This document shows, in pieces, positions 44,052-57,788 of a stretch of 64,000 bases of DNA. Within the stretch, counting starts at the first letter, position 1; each line of letters starts with the position of its first letter. Under the pieces are notes generated by a model that saw only the letters and a list, made by a program, of their open reading frames with translations, had not been told where the DNA came from and did no database searches. The stretch is from Bombus terrestris (lineage: Eukaryota > Arthropoda > Insecta > Hymenoptera > Apidae), in the NCBI RefSeq assembly GCF_910591885.1, contig NC_063279.1:15562001-15626000 (forward strand), in the 5' to 3' direction. Position numbers and translations under genes: made by a program.

Positions 44052-45879
44052 ACATTATAACGTATAACGTTATAAACTATTACGGTATAACGTATAACGT
44101 TATATAGTATTGCGCTATAACGTATAACGTTGTATACTATTACGGTATAACGTATAACGTTATATAGTATTACCTTATAACGTATAACGTTATATACTAT
44201 TACGGTATAACGTAGAACGTTATATAGTATTGCGTTATAACGTATAACGTTGTATACCAATCCTATACATCGTGTAACGTTATACAATATTTCGTTATAA
44301 CGTATAACGTTATATACTATGACGGTATAACGTATAACGTTATGTAGTATTACATTATAACGTACAACGTTATATAGTATTACCTTATTACGTATAACGT
44401 TATATACTATTACGGTATAACGCATACCGTTATATAGTATTATGTTATAACGTACAACGTTATATACTAATACTATACAATGTGAAACGTTATACTGTAT
44501 TACGATATAGCGTATAACGCTATATAGCATTCCGTTATAACGTATAACGTTATATAGTACTGCGTCATAACGTATAACATTATATACCAATCCTATACAT
44601 CGTGTAACGTCATACAATATTTCGTTATAACGTATAACGTTATATACTATGACGGTATAACGTATAACGTTATGTAGTATTACGTTATAACGTATAACGT
44701 TATATAGTATTACGTTTTAACGTGTAACGTTATATTGTATTACGTTATAACGCATAACGTTATATAGTATTACGTTATAACGTATAACGTTATATTATTA
44801 CGTTATAACGTATAACGTTATATACTATTACGGTATATCGTATAACGTTGTATAATATTACGGTATAACGTATAACGTTATATAGTATTACGTTATAACG
44901 TACAACGTTGTATACTAATACTATACAATGTCAAACGTTATATTGTATTACGATATAACGTGTAACGCTATATAGCATTCCGTTATAACGTATAACGTTA
45001 TATAGTACTACGTCATAATGTATAACGTTATATACCAATCCTATACTTCGTGTAACGTTAGACAATATTTCGTTATAACGTATAACGTTATATACTAGGA
45101 CGGTATAAAGTATAACGTTATGTAGTATTACGTTATAACGTATAACGTTATATGGTATTACGTTATAACGTATAACGCTGTATACTATTACGGTGTAACG
45201 TATAACGTTATATAGTAGTTCGTTATAACGTATAACGTTATATACTATTTCGGTATAACGTATAACGTTATATAGTATTACATTATAACGTATAACGTTA
45301 TAAACTATTACGGTATAACGTATAACGTTATATGGTATTGCGTTATAACGTATAACGTTGTATACTATTACGGTATAACGTATAACGTTATATAGTATTG
45401 CGTTATAACGTACGACGTTATATAGTATTATGTTATAACGTATAACGTTATATAGTACTACGTTATAACGTATAACGTTGTATGGTATTACGTTATAACG
45501 TATAACGCTGTATACTATTACGGTGTAACGTTTAACGTTATATAATAGTACGTTACAACGTATAACGTTATGTAGTATTACATTATAACGTATAACGTTA
45601 TATACTATGACGGTATAAAGTATAACGTTATGTAGTATTTCGTTATAACGTACGACGTTATATAGTATCACGTTATAACGTATAACGTTATATACTCTTA
45701 CGGTATAACGTAGAAAGTTATATAGTATTGCGTTATAACGTATAACGTTGTATACTATTACGGTATAACGTATAACGTTATATAGTATTACGTTATAACG
45801 TGTAACGTTATATAGTATTACGTTATAACGTATAACGTTATATACTATTTCGGTATAACGTATAACGTTATATAGTATT

Positions 45880-45891
45880 ATATTTTTATAT
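45880..45891. repeat. 12-bp T-rich insertion in monomer, copy b
   Basis: The same insertion and the same flanking monomers (ACTATTTCGG before, TATAAACTATTACGG after) as copy a, 1,840 bp away. The shared context indicates a local duplication within the diverged domain, before the 16.8-kb event. Confidence 0.88.
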
Positions 45892-47280
45892 ACATTATAA
45901 CGTATAACGTTATAAACTATTACGGTATAACGTATAACGTTATATAGTATTGCGCTATAACGTATAACGTTGTATACTATTACGGTATAACGTATAACGT
46001 TATATAGTATTACGTTATAACGTACAACGTTATATACTAATACTATACAATGTGAAACGTTATACTGTATTACGATATAGCGTATAACGCTATATAGCAT
46101 TCCGTTATAACGTATAACGTTATATGGTACTGCGTCATAACGTATAACATTATATACCAATCCTATACATCGTGTAACGTTATACAATATTTCGTTATAA
46201 CGTATATCGTTATATTATTACGTTATAACGTAAAACGTTATATAGTATTACGTTATAGCGTATAACGTTATATAGTACTACGTGATAACGTATAACGTTA
46301 TATAGTATTACGTCATAACGTGTAACGTTATATAGTATTACGTTATAACGTGTAAGGTTATACAATATTTCGTTATAACGTATAACGTTATATACTATTA
46401 CGGTATAACGTATAACGTTATATAGTATTACCTTATAACGTATAACGTTATATACTATTACGGTATAACGTATAACGTCATATACTATTACGGTATAACG
46501 TATAACGTTATATACTAGTACTATATATGTGTAACGTTATATAATATTACGTTATAACATAAAACGTTATATAGTATTACGTTATAACGTATAACTTTAT
46601 ATACTATTACGGCATAACGTATAACGTTATATAGTATTACATTATAACGCATAACATTATAAACTATTACGGTAGAACGTATAACATTATATAGTATTGC
46701 GTTATAACGTATAACGTTGTATACTATTACGGTATAACGTATAACGTTATATAGTATTGCATTATAACGTACGACGTTATATAGTATTACGTTATAACGT
46801 ATAACGTTATATAGTATTACGTTTTAACGTGTAACGTTATATTGTATTACGTTATAACGCATAACGTTATATAGTATTACGTTAGAACGTATAACGTTAT
46901 ATTATTACGTTATAACGTATAACGTTATATAGTATTACGTTATAACGTATAACGTTATATAGTATTACGTTATAACGTATAACGTTATATAGTATTACGT
47001 TATAACGTATAACGTTATATAGTATTACGTTATATCGTACGACGTTCTATAGTATTACGTTAAAAGGTATAACGTTATATGGTATTACGTTATAACGTAT
47101 AACGTTATATACTAGTACTATATATCGTGTAATGTTATATAATATTACGTTATAACGTATAACGTTATATAGTATTACGTCATAACGTGTAACGTTATAT
47201 AGTATTACGTTATAACGTGTAACGTTATACAGTATTACGTTATAACGTATAACGTTATATAGTATTACGTTATAACGTAC

Positions 47281-47460
47281 GACGTTATATAGTAGTACGT
47301 TACAACGTATAACGTTATATAGTATTACATTATAACGTATAACGTTATATAGTATTACGTTATAACGTACGACGTTATATAGTAGTACGTTACAACGTAT
47401 AACGTTATATAGTATTACATTATAACGTATAAGGTTATATACTATTACGGTATAACGTAT
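47281..47460. repeat. 90-bp (three-monomer) tandem duplication
   Basis: The run GACGTTATATAGTAGTACG, TTACAACG, TTACATTATAACG begins at 47,281 and again at 47,371. The copies differ by AACG versus AAGG near the end. This is the smallest clear multi-monomer duplication in the domain. Confidence 0.85.
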
Positions 47461-47550
47461 AACGTTATATAGTATTGCGTTATAACGTATAACGTTGTAT
47501 ACTATTACGTTATAACGTATAACGTTATATAGTATTACGTTATAACGTAC

Positions 47551-47790
47551 GACGTTCTATAGTATTACGTTAAAAGGTATAACGTTATATGGTATTACGT
47601 TATAACGTATAACGTTATATACTAGTACTATATATCGTGTAATGTTATATAATATTACGTTATAACGTACGACGTTCTATAGTATTACGTTAAAAGGTAT
47701 AACGTTATATGGTATTACGTTATAACGTATAACGTTATATACTAGTACTATATATCGTGTAATGTTATATAATATTACGTTATAACGTAT
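47551..47790. repeat. 120-bp (four-monomer) tandem duplication
   Basis: The run GACGTTCTATAG, TTAAAAGG, ATGGTATTACG, ACTAGTACT, GTAATG starts at 47,551 and repeats from 47,671. A third, dispersed copy starts at 47,041 and is carried to 63,849 by the 16.8-kb duplication. Confidence 0.85.
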
Positions 47791-49080
47791 AACGTTATAT
47801 AGTATTACGTCATAACGTGTAACGTTATATAGTATTACGTTATAACGTGTAACGTTATACAGTATTGCGTTATAACGTATAACGTTGTATACTATTACAG
47901 TATAACGTATACCGTTATATAGTATTACGTTATAACGTACAACATTATATACTAATACTATACAATGTGAAACGTTATATTGTATTACGATATAACGTAT
48001 AACGCTATATAGCATTCCGTTTTAACGTATAACGTTATATAGTACTGCGTCATAACGTATAACGTTATATACCAATCCTATACATCGTGTAACGTTATAC
48101 AATATTTCGTTATAACGTATAACGTTATATACTATGACGGTATAACGTATAACTTTATGTAGTATTACGTTATGACGTATAACGTTATATAGTATTACGT
48201 TATAACGTATAACGTTATATGGTATTACGTTATAACGTATAACGTTATATACTAGTGCTATATATCGTGTAACGTTATGTAATATTACGTTATAACGTAT
48301 AACGTTATATAGTATTACGTTATAACGTATAACGTTATATAGTACTACGTTATAACGTATAACGTTATATAGTATTACGTTATAACGTGTAACGTTATAT
48401 AGTATTACGTTATATCGTGTAACGTTATATAGTATTACGTTATAACGTATAACGTTATATAGTACTACGTTATAACGTATAACGTTGTATACTATTATGG
48501 TATAACGTATAACGTTATATACTAGTACTATATATCGTGTAACGTTATATAGTATTACGTTATAACGTATAACGTTATATAGTACTACGTTATAACGTAT
48601 ATATTATAAACTATTACGGTATAACGTATAACGTTATATAGTATTGCGTTATAACGTATAACGTTGTATACTATTATGGTATAACGTATAACGTTATATA
48701 CTAGTACTATATATCGTGTAACGTTATATAATATTACGTTATAACGTGAAACGTTATATAGTATTACGTTATAACGTATAACGTTATATACTATTACGGC
48801 ATAACATATAACGTTATATAGTATTACATTATAACGTATAACATTATAAACTATTACGGTAGAACGTATAACGTTATATAGTATTGCGTTATAACGTATA
48901 ACGTTGTATACTATTACGGTATAACGTATAACGTTATATAGTATTACGTTATAACGTATAACGTTATATAGTAGTATGTTATAACGTATAACGTTATATA
49001 CTATTTCGATATAACGTATAACGTTATATAGTATTATATTATAACGTATAACGTTATAAACTATTTCTGTATAACGTATA

Positions 49081-49800
49081 ACGTTATATAGTATTGCGTT
49101 ATAACGTTTAACGTTGTATAATATTACGGTATAACGTATACCGTTATATAGTATTACGTTATAACGTACAACGTTATATACTAATACTATACAATGTGAA
49201 ACGTTATATTGTATTACGATATAACGTATAACGCTATATAGCATTCCGTTATAACGTATAACGTTATATAGTACTGCGTCATAACGTATAACGTTATATA
49301 CCAATCCTATACATCGTATAACGTTATACAATATTTCGTTATAACGTATAACGTTATATACTATGACGGTATAACGTATAACGTTATATACTATGACGGT
49401 ATAACGTATAACGTTATATAGTATTACCTTATAACGTATAAAGTTATATACTATTACGGTATAACGTATAACGTTATATACTATTACGGTATAACGTATA
49501 ACGTTATATAGTATTGCGTTATAACGTATAACGTTGTATAATATTACGGTATAACGTATACCGTTATATAGTATTACGTTATAACGTACAACGTTATATA
49601 CTAATACTATACAATGTGAAACGTTATATTGTATTACGATATAACGTATAACGCTATATAGCATTCCGTTATAACGTATAACGTTATATAGTACTGCGTC
49701 ATAACGTATAAAGTTATATACCAATCCTATACATCGTATAACGTTATACAATATTTCGTTATAACGTATAACGTTATATACTATGACGGTATAACGTATA
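49081..49800. repeat. 420-bp (14-monomer) tandem duplication
   Basis: 49,081-49,380 matches 49,501-49,800 at an offset of 420 bp, including TATACCGTTATATAG, the CCAAT-bearing block and the ACTATGACGG monomer. Differences seen: ACGTTTAACG versus ACGTATAACG near 49,106, and TAACG versus TAAAG before CCAATCC. Confidence 0.85.
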
Positions 49801-52341
49801 ACGTTATATAGTATTACGTTATAACGTATAACGTTGTATACTATTATGGTATAACGTATAACGTTATATACTATTACAATATATGTGTAACGTTATATAA
49901 TATTACGTTATAACATAAAACGTTATATAGTATTACGTTATAACGTATAACGTTATGTACTATTACGGCATAACGTATAACGTTATATAGTATTACGTTA
50001 TAACGTATAACATTATAAACTATTACGGTAGAACGTATAACGTTATATAGTATTGCGTTATAACGTATAACGTTGTATACTATTACGGTATAACGTATAA
50101 CGTTATATAGTATTGCGTTATAACGTACGACGTTATATAGTATTACGTTATAACGTATAACGTTTTATACTATTTCGGTATAACGTATAACGTTATATAG
50201 TATTACATTATAACGTGTAACGTTATAAACTATTACGGTAGAACGTATAACGTTATATAGTATTGCGTTATAACGTATAACGTTGAATACTATTACGGTA
50301 TAACGCATACCGTTATATAGTATTACGTTATAACGTACAACGTTATATGCTAATACTATACAATGTGAAACGTTATACTGTATTACGATATAGCGTATAA
50401 CGCTATATAGCATTCCGTTATAACGTATAACGTTATATGGTAATGCGTCATAACGTATAACATTATATACCAATCCTATACATCGTGTAACGTTATATAA
50501 TATTTCGTTATAACGTATATCGTTATATTATTACGTTATAACGTAAAGCGTTATATAGTATTACGTTATAGCGTATAACGTTATATACCATTACGGTATA
50601 ACGTATAACGTTATATAGTATTACGATATAACGTACAACGTTATATAGTATTACGTTATAACGTATAACGTTATATACTATTACGGTATATCGTATAACG
50701 TTGTATAGTATTACGTTATAAAGCATATCGTTATATTATTACGTTATAACGTAAAACGTTATATAGTATTACGTTATAACGTGTAACGTTATATAGTATT
50801 ACGTTATAACGTGTAACGTTATATAGTATTACGTTATAACGTATAACGTTGTATACTATTACGGTATAACGTATAACGTTATATAGTATTGCATTATAAC
50901 GTACGACGTTATATAGTATTACGTTATAACGTATAACGTTATATAGTATTACGTTTTAACGTGTAACGTTATATTGTATTACGTTGTAACGCATAACGTT
51001 ATATAGTATTACGTTAGAACGTATAACGTTATATAGTATTGCGTTATAACGTATAACGTTGTATACTATTACGGTATAACGTATAACGTTATATAGTATT
51101 GCGTTATAACGTACGACGTTATAGAGTATTACGTTATAACGTATAACGTTATATACTAATACTATACAATGTGAAACGTTATATTGTATTACGATATAAC
51201 GTATAACGCTATATAGCATTCCGTTATAACGTATAACGTTATATAGTACTGCGTCATAACGTATAACGTTATATACCAATCCTATACATCGTATAACGTT
51301 ATACAATATTTCGTTATAACGTATAACGTTATATACTATGACGGTATAACGTATAACGTTATATAGTATTACGTTATAACGTATAACGTTGTATACTATT
51401 ATGGTATAACGTATAAGGTTATATACTAGTACTATATATGTGTAACGTTATATAATATTACGTTATAACATAAAACGTTATATATTATTACGTTATAACG
51501 TATAACGTTATATAGCATTACGTTATAACCTTTAACGTTATATACTATTACGGTATAACGCATACCGTTATATAGTATTATGTTATAACGTACAACGTTA
51601 TATACTAATACTATACAATGTGAAACGTTATACTGTATTACGATATAACGTATAACGCTATATAGCATTCCGTTATAACGTATAACGTTATATAGTACTG
51701 CGTCATAACGTATAACATTATATACCAATCCTATACATCGTGTAACGTCATACAATATTTCGTTATAACGTATAACGTTATATACTATGACGGTATAACG
51801 TATAACGTTATGTAGTATTACGTTATAACGTATAACGTTATATAGTATTACGTTTTAACGTGTAACGTTATATTGTATTACGTTATAACGCATAACGTTA
51901 TATAGTATTACGTTATAACGTATAACGTTATATTATTACGTTATAACGTATAACGTTGTATACTATTACGGTATAACGTATAACGTTATATAGTATTGCG
52001 TTATAACGTACGACGTTATATAGTATTACGTTATAACGTATAACGTTTTATACTATTTCGGTATAACGTATAACGTTATATAGTATTACATTATAACGTG
52101 TAACGTTATAAACTATTACGGTAGAACGTATAACGTTATATAGTATTGCGTTATAACGTATAACGTTGAATACTATTACGGTATAACGCATAACGTTATA
52201 TAGTATTACGTTAGAACGTATAACGTTATATAGTATTGCGTTATAACGTATAACGTTGTATACTATTACGGTATAACGTATAACGTTATATAGTATTGCG
52301 TTATAACGTACGACGTTATAGAGTATTACGTTATAACGTAC

Positions 52342-52981
52342 AACGTTGTATACTAATACTATACAATGTCAAACGTTATATTGTATTACGATATAACGTG
52401 TAACGCTATATAGCATTCCGTTATAACGTATAACGTTATATAGTACTACGTCATAATGTATAACGTTATATACCAATCCTATACTTCGTGTAACGTTAGA
52501 CAATATTTCGTTATAACGTATAACGTTATATACTAGGACGGTATAAAGTATAACGTTATGTAGTATTACGTTATAACGTATAACGTTATATGGTATTACG
52601 TTATAACGTATAACGCTGTATACTATTACGGTGTAACGTATAACGTTATATAGTAGTTCGTTATAACGTATAACGTTATATACTATTTCGGTATAACGTA
52701 TAACGTTATATAGTATTACATTATAACGTATAACGTTATAAACTATTACGGTATAACGTATAACGTTATATGGTATTGCGTTATAACGTATAACGTTGTA
52801 TACTATTACGGTATAACGTATAACGTTATATAGTATTGCGTTATAACGTACGACGTTATATAGTATTATGTTATAACGTATAACGTTATATAGTACTACG
52901 TTATAACGTATAACGTTGTATGGTATTACGTTATAACGTATAACGCTGTATACTATTACGGTGTAACGTTTAACGTTATAT
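52342..52981. repeat. Dispersed copy of 44,904-45,543
   Basis: Identical in marker content to 44,904-45,543 at an offset of 7,438 bp (and to 61,712-62,351), including ATGTCAAACG, CCGTTATAACG, TACTTCGTG, ACTAGGACGG and GTAACGTTTAACG. It ends abruptly at 52,981, where HOR-B sequence takes over. Confidence 0.88.
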
Positions 52982-52990
52982 AGTACTACG
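52976..52990. other. Chimeric junction, diverged domain to HOR-B
   Basis: The left side follows 45,531-45,543 (GTTTAACGTTATATA) and the right side follows HOR-B from an AGTACTACG monomer (equivalent to 33,594 and about 25,781). The two parents share only TATATA at the crossover. The register is undisturbed, so the join is in phase. This is the clearest single breakpoint in the window. Confidence 0.87.
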
Positions 52991-55900
52991 TTATAACGTG
53001 TAACGTTATATAGTATTACGTTATAACGTATAACGTTGTATACTATTATGGTATAACGTATAACGTTATATACTAGTACTATATATCGTGTAACGTTATA
53101 TAATATTACGTTATAACGTAAAACTTTATATAGTATTACGTTATAACGTATAACGTTATATACTAGTACTATATATCGTGCAACGTTATATAATATTACG
53201 TTATAACGTATAACGTTATATAGTATTACGTTATATAGTATTACGTTATAACGTGTAACGTTATATAGTATTGCGTTATAACGTATAACGTTATATAGTA
53301 CTACGTTATAACGTATAATGTTATATACTAGTACTATATATCGTGTAACGTTATATAATATTACGTTATAACGTAAAACTTTATATAGTATTACGTTATA
53401 ACGTATAACGTTATATACTATTACGGTATAACGTATAACGTTATATAGTATTACGTTATAACGTGTAACGTTATATAGTATTACGTTATAACGTATATCG
53501 TAGTATAGTATTACGTTATAACGTATAACGTTATATAGCATTACGTTATAACGTACAACGGTATATACTAATACTATACAACGCGTAACGTTATATTGTA
53601 TTTCGTTATAACGTATAACGTTATATAATATTACGGTATAACGTATAACGTCATATAGTATTACGTTATAACGTGTAACGTTATATAGTATTACGTCATA
53701 ACGTATATCGTAGTATAGTATTACGTTATAACGTATAACGTTATATAGCATTACGTTATAACGTACGACGATATATAGTATTACGTTATAACGTATAACG
53801 TTATATAGTACTACGTTATAACGTGTAACGTTATATAGTATTACGTTATAACGTATATCGTAGTATAGTATTACGTTATAACGTATAACGTTATATAGTA
53901 CTACGTTATAACGTGTAACGTTATATAGTATTACGTTATAACGTATAACGTTATATAGTATTACGTTATAACGTGTAACGTTATATAGTATTACGTCATA
54001 ACGTATATCGTAGTATAGTATTACGTTATAACGTATAACGTTATATAGCATTACGTTATAACGTATAACGTTATATAGTACTACGTTATAACGTGTAACG
54101 TTATATAGTATTACGTTATAACGTATATCGTAGTATAGTATTACGTTATAACGTATAACGTTATATAGTACTACGTTATAACGTGTAACGTTATATAGTA
54201 TTACGTTATAACGTATAACGTTATATAGTATTACGTTATAACGTGTAACGTTATATAGTATTACGTCATAACGTATATCGTAGTATAGTATTACGTTATA
54301 ACGTATAACGTTATATAGCATTACGTTATAACGTACGACGTTATATAGTATTACGTTATAACGTATAACGTTATATAGTACTACGTTATAACGTGTAACG
54401 TTATATAGTACTACGTTATAACGTGTAAAGTTATATAGTATTACGTTATAACGTATAACGTTGTATACTATTATGGTATAACGTATAACGTTAAATACTA
54501 GTACTATATATCGTGTAACGTTATATAATATTACGTTATAACGTAAAACTTTATATAGTATTACGTTATAACGTATAACGTTATATACTAGTACTATATA
54601 TCGTGTAACGTTATATAATATTACGTTATAACGTATAACGTTATTTAGTATTACGTTATATAGTATTACGTTATAACGTGTAACGTTATATAGTATTACG
54701 TTATAACGTATAACGTTATATAGTACTACGTTATAACGTATAACGTTATATAGTATTACGTTATAACGTGTAACGTTATATAGTATTACGTTGTAACGTA
54801 TAACGTTATATAGTATTACGTTATATAGTATTACGTTATAACGTATAACGTTATATAGTAGTACGTTATAACGTATAACGTTATATACTATTTCGGTATA
54901 ACGTATAACGTTATACAGTATTGCGTTATAACGAATAACGTTGTATACTAATACTATACAACGCGTAACGTTATATTGTATCTCGTTATAACGTATAACG
55001 TTGTATACTATTACGGTATAAGGTATAACGTTATATAGTATTACGTTATAACGTGTAACGTTATATAGTATTACGTTATAACGTATAACGTTATATAGTA
55101 CTACGTTATAACGTATAACGTTGTATACTATTATGGTATAACGTATAACGTTATATACTAGTACTATATATCGTGTAACGTTATATAATATTACGTTATA
55201 ACGTATAACGTTATATAATATTACGTTATAACGTATAACGTTATATAGTACTACGTTATAACGTATAACGTTATATAGTACTACCTTATAACGTATAACG
55301 TTATATAGTATTACGTTATATAGTATTACGTTATAACGTATAACGTTATATAGTAGTACGTTATAACGTATAACGTTATATACTATTTCGGTATAACGTA
55401 TAACGTTATACAGTATTGCGTTATAACGTATAACGTTGTATACTAATACTATACAACGCGTAACGTTATATTGTATCTCGTTATAACGTATAACGTTGTA
55501 TACTATTACGGTATAAGGTATAACGTTATATAGTATTACGTTATAACGTGTAACGTTATATAGTACTACGTTATAACGTATAACGTTATATAGTATTGCG
55601 TTCTAACGTATAACGTTATATAGTATTACGTTATAACGTATAACGTTATATAGTACTACGTTATAACGTATAACGTTATATAGCATTACGTTATAACGTA
55701 CAACGTTATATACTAATACTATACAACGCGTAACGTTATATTGTATCTCGTTATAACGTATAACGTTGTATACTATTACGGTATAAGGTATAACGTTATA
55801 TAGTATTACGTTATAACGTACAACGTTATATAGTATTACGTTATAACGTATAACGTTGTATACTATTATGGTATAACGTATAACGTTATATACTAGTACT

Positions 55901-57788
55901 ATATATCGTGTAACGTTATATAATATTACGTTATAACGTATAACGTTATATAGTATTACGTTATAACGTATAACGTTATATAGTATTACGTTATAACGTA
56001 TAACGTTATATAGTATTACGTTATAACCTATAACGTTATATAGTATTACGTTATAACGTATAACGTTATATAGTACTACGTTATAACGTATAACGTTATA
56101 TAGTATTACGTTATAACGTATAACGTTATATAGTACTACGTTATAACGTGTAACGTTATATAGTATTACGTTATAACGTATAACGTTGTATACTATTATG
56201 GTATAACGTATAACGTTATATACTAGTACTATATATCGTGTAACGTTATATAATATTACGTTATAACGTAAAACTTTATATAGTTTTACGTTATAACGTA
56301 TAACGTTATATAGTATTACGTTATAACGTATATCGTAGTATAGTATTACGTTATAACGTATAACGTTATATAGCATTACGTTATAACGTACAACGGTATA
56401 TACTAATACTATACAACGCGTAACGTTATATTGTATTTCGTTATAACGTATAACGTTATATAATATTACGGTATAACGTATAACGTTATATAGTATTACG
56501 TTATAACGTATAACGTTATATAGTATTACGTTATAACGTGTAACGTTATATAGTATTACGTCATAACGTATATCGTAGTATAGTATTACGTTATAACGTA
56601 TAACGTTATATAGCATTACGTTATAACGTACGACGTTATATAGTATTACGTTATAACGTATAACGTTATATAGTACTACGTTATAACGTGTAACGTTATA
56701 TAGTATTACGTTATAACGTATATCGTAGTATAGTATTACGTTATAACGTATAACGTTATATAGTACTACGTTATAACGTGTAACGTTATATAGTATTACG
56801 TTATAACGTATAACGTTATATAGTATTACGTTATAACGTGTAACGTTATATAGTATTACGTCATAACGTATATCGTAGTATAGTATTACGTTATAACGTA
56901 TAACGTTATATAGCATTACGTTATAACGTACGACGTTATATAGTATTACGTTATAACGTATAACGTTATATAGTACTACGTTATAACGTGTAACGTTATA
57001 TAGTACTACGTTATAACGTGTAAAGTTATATAGTATTACGTTATAACGTATAACGTTGTATACTATTATGGTATAACGTATAACGTTAAATACTAGTACT
57101 ATATATCGTGTAACGTTATATAATATTACGTTATAACGTAAAACTTTATATAGTATTACGTTATAACGTATAACGTTATATACTAGTACTATATATCGTG
57201 TAACGTTATATAATATTACGTTATAACGTATAACGTTATTTAGTATTACGTTATATAGTATTACGTTATAACGTGTAACGTTATATAGTATTACGTTATA
57301 ACGTATAACGTTATATAGTACTACGTTATAACGTGTAACGTTATATAGTATTACGTTATAACGTATAACGTTGTATACTATTATGGTATAACGTATAACG
57401 TCATATACTAGTACTATATATCGTGTAACGTTATATAATATTACGTTATAACGTAAAACTTTATATAGTATTACGTTATAACGTATAACGTTATATACTA
57501 GTACTATATATCGTGTAACGTTATATAATATTACGTTATAACGTATAACGTTATATAGTATTACGTTATATAGTATTACGTTATAACGTGTAACGTTATA
57601 TAGTATTGCGTTATAACGTATAACGTTATATAGTACTACGTTATAACGTATAACGTTGTATACTATTATGGTATAACGTATAACGTTATATACTAGTACT
57701 ATATATCGTGTAACGTTATATAATATTACGTTATAACGTAAAACTTTATATAGTATTACGTTATAACGTATAACGTTATATACTATTA
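52982..57788. repeat. Satellite domain 6: HOR-B family, second block
   Basis: Resumes HOR-B, most like 33,594-40,980 but lacking the 2,565-bp unit represented by 34,829-37,394. GTGTAAAGTT markers fall at 54,427 and 57,022 and the TTCTAACG marker at 55,603. It also lacks a 210-bp block relative to 38,911-39,121. No gene is visible. Confidence 0.85.
55603..57022. repeat. HOR-B core segment, copy 8
   Basis: Marker-to-marker difference 1,419 bp (9 modulo 15). Counterpart of 38,600-40,229 with a seven-monomer deletion. Private changes: TTGCGTTCTAACG at the marker and AGTTTTACG near 56,283. Confidence 0.82.

Larger units (their letters stand above)
40764..47192. repeat. 16,808-bp-offset large duplication, copy 1
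   Basis: Colinear with 57,572-64,000 at exactly 16,808 bp. Checkpoints: the 12-bp insertions (44,040 and 45,880), ACCAATCC sites (44,256, 44,586, 45,034 and 46,156) and 2-bp and 1-bp deletion sites all recur at that offset. I see only scattered substitutions, for example GGTATT at about 41,664 versus AGTATT. Left of 40,764 the match continues at offset 16,793, because copy 2 has an extra half-monomer. Confidence 0.93.
44256..52484. repeat. Cluster of CCAAT-bearing marker blocks
   Basis: ACCAATCCTATAC occurs at 44,256, 44,586, 45,034, 46,156, 48,071, 49,300, 49,720, 50,469, 51,275, 51,724 and 52,472. Most copies are preceded by the fixed run AATACTATACAATG, ATTACGATATA, GCTATATAGCATTCCG and GTCATAACG, forming a block of about 6-7 monomers. 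The 44,256 copy has only the terminal monomers. The block is absent from the HOR-A and HOR-B domains. Confidence 0.85.
40981..52981. repeat. Satellite domain 5: diverged monomers with off-register indels
   Basis: Monomers are more heterogeneous than in domains 3 and 4 and carry alleles rarely seen there: TATAAACTATTACGGTAGAACG, TTACATTATAACG, GCATTCCG and CCAATCC. Two-bp deletions (TATATTATTACG) lie at about 44,796, 46,216, 46,903, 50,529, 50,737 and 51,934. One-bp deletions (ATATATGTGTAACG) lie at about 46,529, 49,885 and 51,440, and another 1-bp loss near 48,601. Local duplications of 90, 120 and 420 bp are superimposed. No gene is visible. Confidence 0.85.

Noticed and set aside
44256..44268. 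CCAAT plus TATA elements as a promoter
   Set aside because: CCAAT lies in a repeated monomer and TATA-like strings occur in every monomer. No transcription unit or gene follows.
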